Shown here: positions 6,620 through 12,722 of the stretch, piece by piece
Numbering within the stretch: position 1 is the stretch's first letter
Layout: each line of letters starts with the position of its first letter
Origin: Candidatus Schekmanbacteria bacterium
GTDB taxonomy: Bacteria > Schekmanbacteria > GWA2-38-11 > J061
Assembly (NCBI GenBank): GCA_003695725.1
Contig: RFHX01000109.1
Span: 1 to 12,722 of the forward strand
Reading direction: 5' to 3'
DNA length: 12,722 nucleotides
The notes under the pieces: generated by a model
Told to the model about the DNA's origin: nothing
What the model saw: only the letters and a program-made list of their open reading frames with translations
The model's database searches: none
Position numbers and translations under genes: made by a program

Positions 6620-6647
6620 ATTGTAGCTAAAAAGACGAGATTGTCAA
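6620..6647 (-). promoter_or_regulatory. Strong promoter of the tRNA-Ser/tRNA-Ser/SRP RNA unit
   Basis: On the minus strand a consensus -35 TTGACA (6647-6642), a 16-bp spacer and -10 TACAAT (6625-6620) precede the tRNA. The predicted start near 6613 is only about 2 nt before the mature 5' end of tRNA-Ser(CGA), so RNase P would have almost no leader to remove. The segment after the -10 begins CCC. Confidence 0.85.
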
Positions 6648-6666
6648 CTATCGAGGTAAACTCTCT

Positions 6667-7261
6667 TTAAAACATTGGCTCCTCGACAGCCCGTCCTTTC
6701 ACAGTAAAATCTGAATAGGAGACAAAATCAACTTGAAGGTCCATACTCTCAATTTTATCAAAACCGCCTTCGATTATGTCGCCATTTTGAAATTCGCGCG
6801 GTGAGTTAGCAGTTATAACTTTAACAGGAAATGCATGTCCACCTATTTTTCTTCCACTTCTATCATAAAAATAAATGCTCAAATTCAGCATCTGAACATC
6901 CTTTTCTGCCACTACCTTGCCATAATAGGCGGCAATATTGCCTGTCCCTCTATAACACTTAAAATCTATTATCTTTATGCCAAATTCCGGATAATTGAAT
7001 TCTTTCGGAAACTTTTCTCTGTTAACTTTTTCAAAGGGCTTTCGTGTAAAAGGTTTTTTTTCTGTTGGAGCCGCCTTCTTGACTACTGTAGGGCTTCTTT
7101 TTGAAGCCTTATAAAGACGCTCTTCAATCGCCGCTATTCTCCTTGATAAGTTATTGATTCTATTTTTGAGATTCTCAATTTGTTCTGTTACATCAGGCTT
7201 TTCCTCTTTTTTACAGGAAACTACCAATGGTAGAGAAAAGACCAATAAAATAGCAATGTAT

Positions 7262-7275
<14 letters not shown>
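6667..7275 (-). CDS. Putative outer-membrane lipoprotein of unknown function
   Basis: This 202-residue protein begins with a lipoprotein signal peptide: basic MKIYRY, a hydrophobic stretch at about 7-19, and lipobox VVSC with the lipidated Cys at 21. Lysines at +2/+3 instead of Asp favour outer-membrane sorting by the usual Lol rule. Residues 29-58 (EQIENLKNRI..IAAIEERL) have heptad-like hydrophobic spacing, suggesting a short coiled coil. A Lys/Pro-rich linker (59-93) leads to a C-terminal, probably beta-rich domain (about 95-192) with alternating hydrophobic residues, possibly an Ig-like fold. I do not recognise a named family. The ATG overlaps the tadA end by 14 bp, so it is probably co-translated from the gyrB-tadA transcript, with GAAAGAAGAA as a weak ribosome site. 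Confidence 0.8.
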
Positions 7276-10160
<2,885 letters not shown>

Positions 10161-10385
10161 CTACTTTCCGAACTCCTTTCTATATCTTTTAAATAAACTT
10201 GATACCCTTATTTTTGAAAACTCAAAACCTCCATCCCTGTAAATAACGACACTCTTTATGTCAGCATCGTTAACACTTGAGAAAGGTAAGAAATTCCCCT
10301 CTGCTTCTCTCAGCGTTTGAATATCAAAAATTCCTACAATATCCTCGAGATTTACGATTTTATTATAACCTATATAGAGGTACAT
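10161..10385 (-). CDS. remB: RemB-like small regulator (DUF370/RemB family)
   Basis: This 74-residue soluble protein resembles Bacillus RemB (YaaB), which also sits between recF and gyrB. The family pattern is an N-terminal MYLYIGYN strand, DIVGIFD (15-21), a central KSVVIYRDG (44-52) and a C-terminal SKIRVSSLFKR (57-67), comparable to the basic SPLSSSTLKKR end of RemB. Relatives such as RemA are small DNA-binding proteins that activate biofilm-matrix genes in Bacillus; whether that function holds here is unknown. The ATG overlaps the recF end by 16 bp and the stop is 3 bp before gyrB, so it is co-expressed with replication genes. Family assignment rests on sequence pattern and synteny together. 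Confidence 0.75.
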   Translation of the reverse strand: MYLYIGYNKIVNLEDIVGIFDIQTLREAEGNFLPFSSVNDADIKSVVIYRDGGFEFSKIRVSSLFKRYRKEFGK

Positions 10386-11473
10386 TTTCCACCTGTAATT
10401 TTAATAATTTTACCTCTAAAAATCTCCATATACTCCTTTGGAATATCCGTGGCAGTCGCAATTATCTGCATCTTCTTTTCAACAAGCGCTTTCAAAAAGT
10501 TTTTTTCCCGTTCCTCGTCAAACTCTGCAGCTATATCATCAACCAAAAAAACAGGGTATTCGCCCCTTTCCTTCTTGATACGCTCGGCTTCAGCTTCCAA
10601 TAGAGAAAATACTGCAGCCCGTTGCTCTCCTCTCGAGGAAAATTTTTTCATATCCTGTCCTTCAGAGATTACATTAATTACATCACGATGCGGCCCATAT
10701 GATGTATAACCGAATCTCACATCACTTTGCCTTCTTTCAATCAAATTCTTTAAAATTTCCTTTCTAATATCTTCTCTTGATTCTTCACTTTCATCAAATC
10801 CACAGTATGTAAGCCTGATATCTGCCTTTCTTCCAAATATCCTTGAAAAATTATCTGCTATCAATTCATTGATCTCTCTGATGTATGAGATCCTCCTTTT
10901 TCTTATCATTGCTCCATAATTGGAAATCTCATTCTCCCACACATCGAGCTGGCTATTCCTTTCTTTCACAGAACTCTTTTTCAAAAGCGCATTTCTCTGA
11001 AGCAATGCCCGTTTATAGAGCTTTAGAATCTTCAGATATGATGGATCACATTTAACGATTACAGAATCGATGAAATTTCTCCTCTTATCAGGTCCACCTT
11101 CTATAAGATTTATAGATCCGGGGTGGAACACCACCACATTCAAAAGATTGAAGATATCACGCCTCTTGAGAAGTGTGCCTTCCCGTTTTACCGAAATTCC
11201 CGCCTCTTTGTCTATTACGGCATTGCAGGTAACAAAACCGTTTCTATTTCCAATCCTTATCTTCAGATGAGAGAAATCAGCTCCAAAGCTAATTACATCA
11301 TACCTTTTTGAGGAACGAAAGGATTTAAACAACGAAAACAGATAAATCGCCTCGAGAACACTTGTCTTACCTTGGGAATTTTCCCCGACTATCAGGAGAT
11401 TACAGTTGCCTATCTGAATATCAGCGCTTTCGATATTCCTGAAATTTCTTATGCTGATATTTTCTATCCACAA
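10370..11473 (-). CDS. recF: DNA replication and repair protein RecF
   Basis: This 367-residue SMC-like ABC ATPase loads RecA at single-strand gaps together with RecO and RecR. The N-terminus WIENISIRNFRNI is the usual RecF opening. Walker A is GENSQGKTS (30-38), the ABC signature is SSRGEQ (279-284), and Walker B is FLVDDIAAEFDEE (309-321). VVFHPGSINLIEGGPDKRRNF (114-134) and SYGPHRD (258-264) are further family blocks. Length is typical (E. coli 357). The start is TTG at 11471-11473, the only one that preserves the conserved N-terminus; it lies 6 bp after the dnaN stop and lacks a clear Shine-Dalgarno, so coupling to dnaN is likely. Confidence 0.96.
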   Translation of the reverse strand: MWIENISIRNFRNIESADIQIGNCNLLIVGENSQGKTSVLEAIYLFSLFKSFRSSKRYDVISFGADFSHLKIRIGNRNGFVTCNAVIDKEAGISVKREGTLLKRRDIFNLLNVVVFHPGSINLIEGGPDKRRNFIDSVIVKCDPSYLKILKLYKRALLQRNALLKKSSVKERNSQLDVWENEISNYGAMIRKRRISYIREINELIADNFSRIFGRKADIRLTYCGFDESEESREDIRKEILKNLIERRQSDVRFGYTSYGPHRDVINVISEGQDMKKFSSRGEQRAAVFSLLEAEAERIKKERGEYPVFLVDDIAAEFDEEREKNFLKALVEKKMQIIATATDIPKEYMEIFRGKIIKITGGKCTSI

Positions 11474-11479
11474 AGCTGA

Positions 11480-12577
11480 TCAAACCCGCATTGGCATTAT
11501 CACACCAACATACTGCTTGTCTTCCTCACTACTGAACATACAGGGACTCAATGGCTCATTCAATTCCATTGTAACTTTTCCTCCATCCATAACTTCAATG
11601 GCATCAAGCAAATATCTGGAATTGAAACCAACTACAACCTCCTCTCCACCATATTCACATTCAATCAACTCTGTTGCCTCTCCAACTTCCGGGTCATTTG
11701 AACTCAACTCTATCCTATTATCTGTAATTTTAAGCCGTATAGCTCTCGTCTTCTCGTTGCTCATCAAACTTACCCTTTTCACGCTGTGCCTCAAAACTTC
11801 TCTATCAACTGTCAACTTGATCTTTGCATTTTCAACCAACACCCTCTCATAATCAGGAAACTCACTTTCAATCAACCTTACAACAACTTCTACTTCATCC
11901 TTTTTCATAAGCAGATAATTCTTTCCAATGCTAAACTCTGCATTACCTTCATCGCTTTCAAGAATTCTTCTAATCTCCTGAATACCTTTTCTTGGCACAG
12001 TAACTCTGAATTTTCCATCTGCACCATCCAATTCAGCATTGACTTTTGCCAATCTATGGCCATCAGTAGATACCAACTCAAATTCCTTACCTTCCATTCT
12101 CCACAACATTCCTGCAATATTCAATCTTCCCTCGTCTGTAGATATGGCATAAACAGTCTTTCCAATCAATTCAGCCAACAGCTCAACTTCAACTTTAATT
12201 GAAGATTCCGTTTTAACATCAGGAAACTTTGGATAATCCTCAGGGTTGATTCCTGATATTTTAAATTTTATGCTGTCACACTCGATATTGACCCAATAGT
12301 TATCCAAGAGTTCAATCATTATATTTGATTCAGGAAGCTCTTTTACAATCTCATAAAACCTCTTGCATGGAATTGCAACAGCTCCTGCACGTTCGACTTC
12401 ACATTCGTAGCTTCCCCTGACGCCAACTTGTAGGTCTGTAGCAAACAGTGTTATTTCATTAGACTCAGCACAGAGCATTACATTTGAAAGTATTGGCATC
12501 GTGGTTGTTTTAGTAGCTATGTTTTGGACCTTTAATAGTCCTTTAAGGAGGTTTGCTTGATTAATTCTAATCTTCAT
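11480..12577 (-). CDS. dnaN: DNA polymerase III subunit beta (sliding clamp)
   Basis: This 365-residue clamp forms a dimeric ring around DNA and tethers polymerase III. Three clamp domains are present: domain 1 ends near NPEDYPKFPD (111-120), domain 2 carries LVSTDGHRLA (168-177), and domain 3 follows SEFPDYERV (238-246) with GFNSRYLLDAI (317-327). The C-terminal YVGVIMPMRV forms part of the partner-binding cleft. Length is standard (E. coli 366). The ATG at 12575-12577 has a strong GAGGAG Shine-Dalgarno 5 nt upstream (12583-12588). It is the first gene of the visible minus-strand replication operon; dnaA is presumably beyond the right edge. Confidence 0.98.
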   Translation of the reverse strand: MKIRINQANLLKGLLKVQNIATKTTTMPILSNVMLCAESNEITLFATDLQVGVRGSYECEVERAGAVAIPCKRFYEIVKELPESNIMIELLDNYWVNIECDSIKFKISGINPEDYPKFPDVKTESSIKVEVELLAELIGKTVYAISTDEGRLNIAGMLWRMEGKEFELVSTDGHRLAKVNAELDGADGKFRVTVPRKGIQEIRRILESDEGNAEFSIGKNYLLMKKDEVEVVVRLIESEFPDYERVLVENAKIKLTVDREVLRHSVKRVSLMSNEKTRAIRLKITDNRIELSSNDPEVGEATELIECEYGGEEVVVGFNSRYLLDAIEVMDGGKVTMELNEPLSPCMFSSEEDKQYVGVIMPMRV

Positions 12578-12722
12578 AGTTTCTCCTCAATAGAAGTAGA
12601 TAATAAAAGTAATAGATGTTGAAAACTTATAAACCATATTTTCATTAAAGAAAACATAATTTTAATTGCTGAATATTGTGGTAAAAAAAACTTGGTAAAA
12701 TGTTTATAACTCATTATTTGAA
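12578..12722. promoter_or_regulatory. AT-rich region upstream of dnaN, possible origin-proximal DNA
   Basis: These 145 bp upstream of dnaN are very AT-rich with A and T runs. They hold the dnaN ribosome site and three DnaA-box-like 9-mers: TTATAAACA (minus strand, 12709-12701; one mismatch to TTATNCACA), TTATAAACC (plus, 12627-12635; two mismatches) and TTTTCAACA (minus; one mismatch to TTTTNCACA) just downstream. No exact consensus box and no convincing -35/-10 pair is seen. In many bacteria the dnaA-dnaN gap contains oriC, so the idea is reasonable but unproven. Confidence 0.35.

Noticed and set aside
11451-12202. Overlapping plus-strand open frames of 133 and 138 codons opposite dnaN
   Set aside because: They are antisense to the sliding clamp over its full conserved length, with no motif or ribosome site of their own.

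Overview
The window is AT-rich bacterial chromosome from what looks like a diderm (Gram-negative-type) organism. The pointers are a lipoprotein with a lipobox, a murein tripeptide ligase of the Mpl type, and a GyrB of about 807 residues carrying the large C-terminal-half insertion typical of Proteobacteria-like gyrases. An SRP RNA of about 280 nt with a 5' Alu-type domain and a RemB-like protein between recF and gyrB fit a deltaproteobacterium-like or candidate-phylum lineage better than an enteric bacterium. That placement is inference; no rRNA is present.

Right part (about 6111-12577, all minus strand): this is the conserved origin-proximal block. In transcription order it reads dnaN, recF, a remB-like gene, gyrB, tadA and an outer-membrane-type lipoprotein gene, with gaps of 6 bp or less or short overlaps. 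A stable-RNA unit follows: a near-consensus promoter, tRNA-Ser(CGA), tRNA-Ser(GGA), then SRP RNA. The SRP RNA closes on itself with a perfect 10-bp terminal helix, and its following T-rich tract overlaps the end of the convergent proC. dnaA is not in the window; by usual gene order it would lie beyond position 12722.

Middle part (3772-6110, plus strand): recX is translationally coupled to an unrecognised gene whose protein has HEAT/LRV-like internal repeats. A 256-bp gap then carries a good sigma70-type promoter for proC (proline biosynthesis).

Left part (84-3601, minus strand): a tight three-gene operon reads ldcA (L,D-carboxypeptidase), a cytosolic serine beta-lactamase-fold hydrolase resembling AmiE-type N-acetylmuramyl-L-alanine amidases, and mpl. 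Together they read as a murein-peptide recycling module: release the stem peptide, trim its terminal D-Ala, and ligate the tripeptide back to UDP-MurNAc. A further reading frame runs off the left edge. The 170-bp divergent gap 3602-3771 separates this operon from recX.

No mobile element, CRISPR array or clear horizontally acquired island is visible. Most content is core housekeeping. The points worth a second look are the recycling operon with its AmiE-like enzyme, the tRNA-Ser/tRNA-Ser/SRP RNA transcription unit, the repeat protein next to recX, and the RemB-like protein in an apparently diderm genome.
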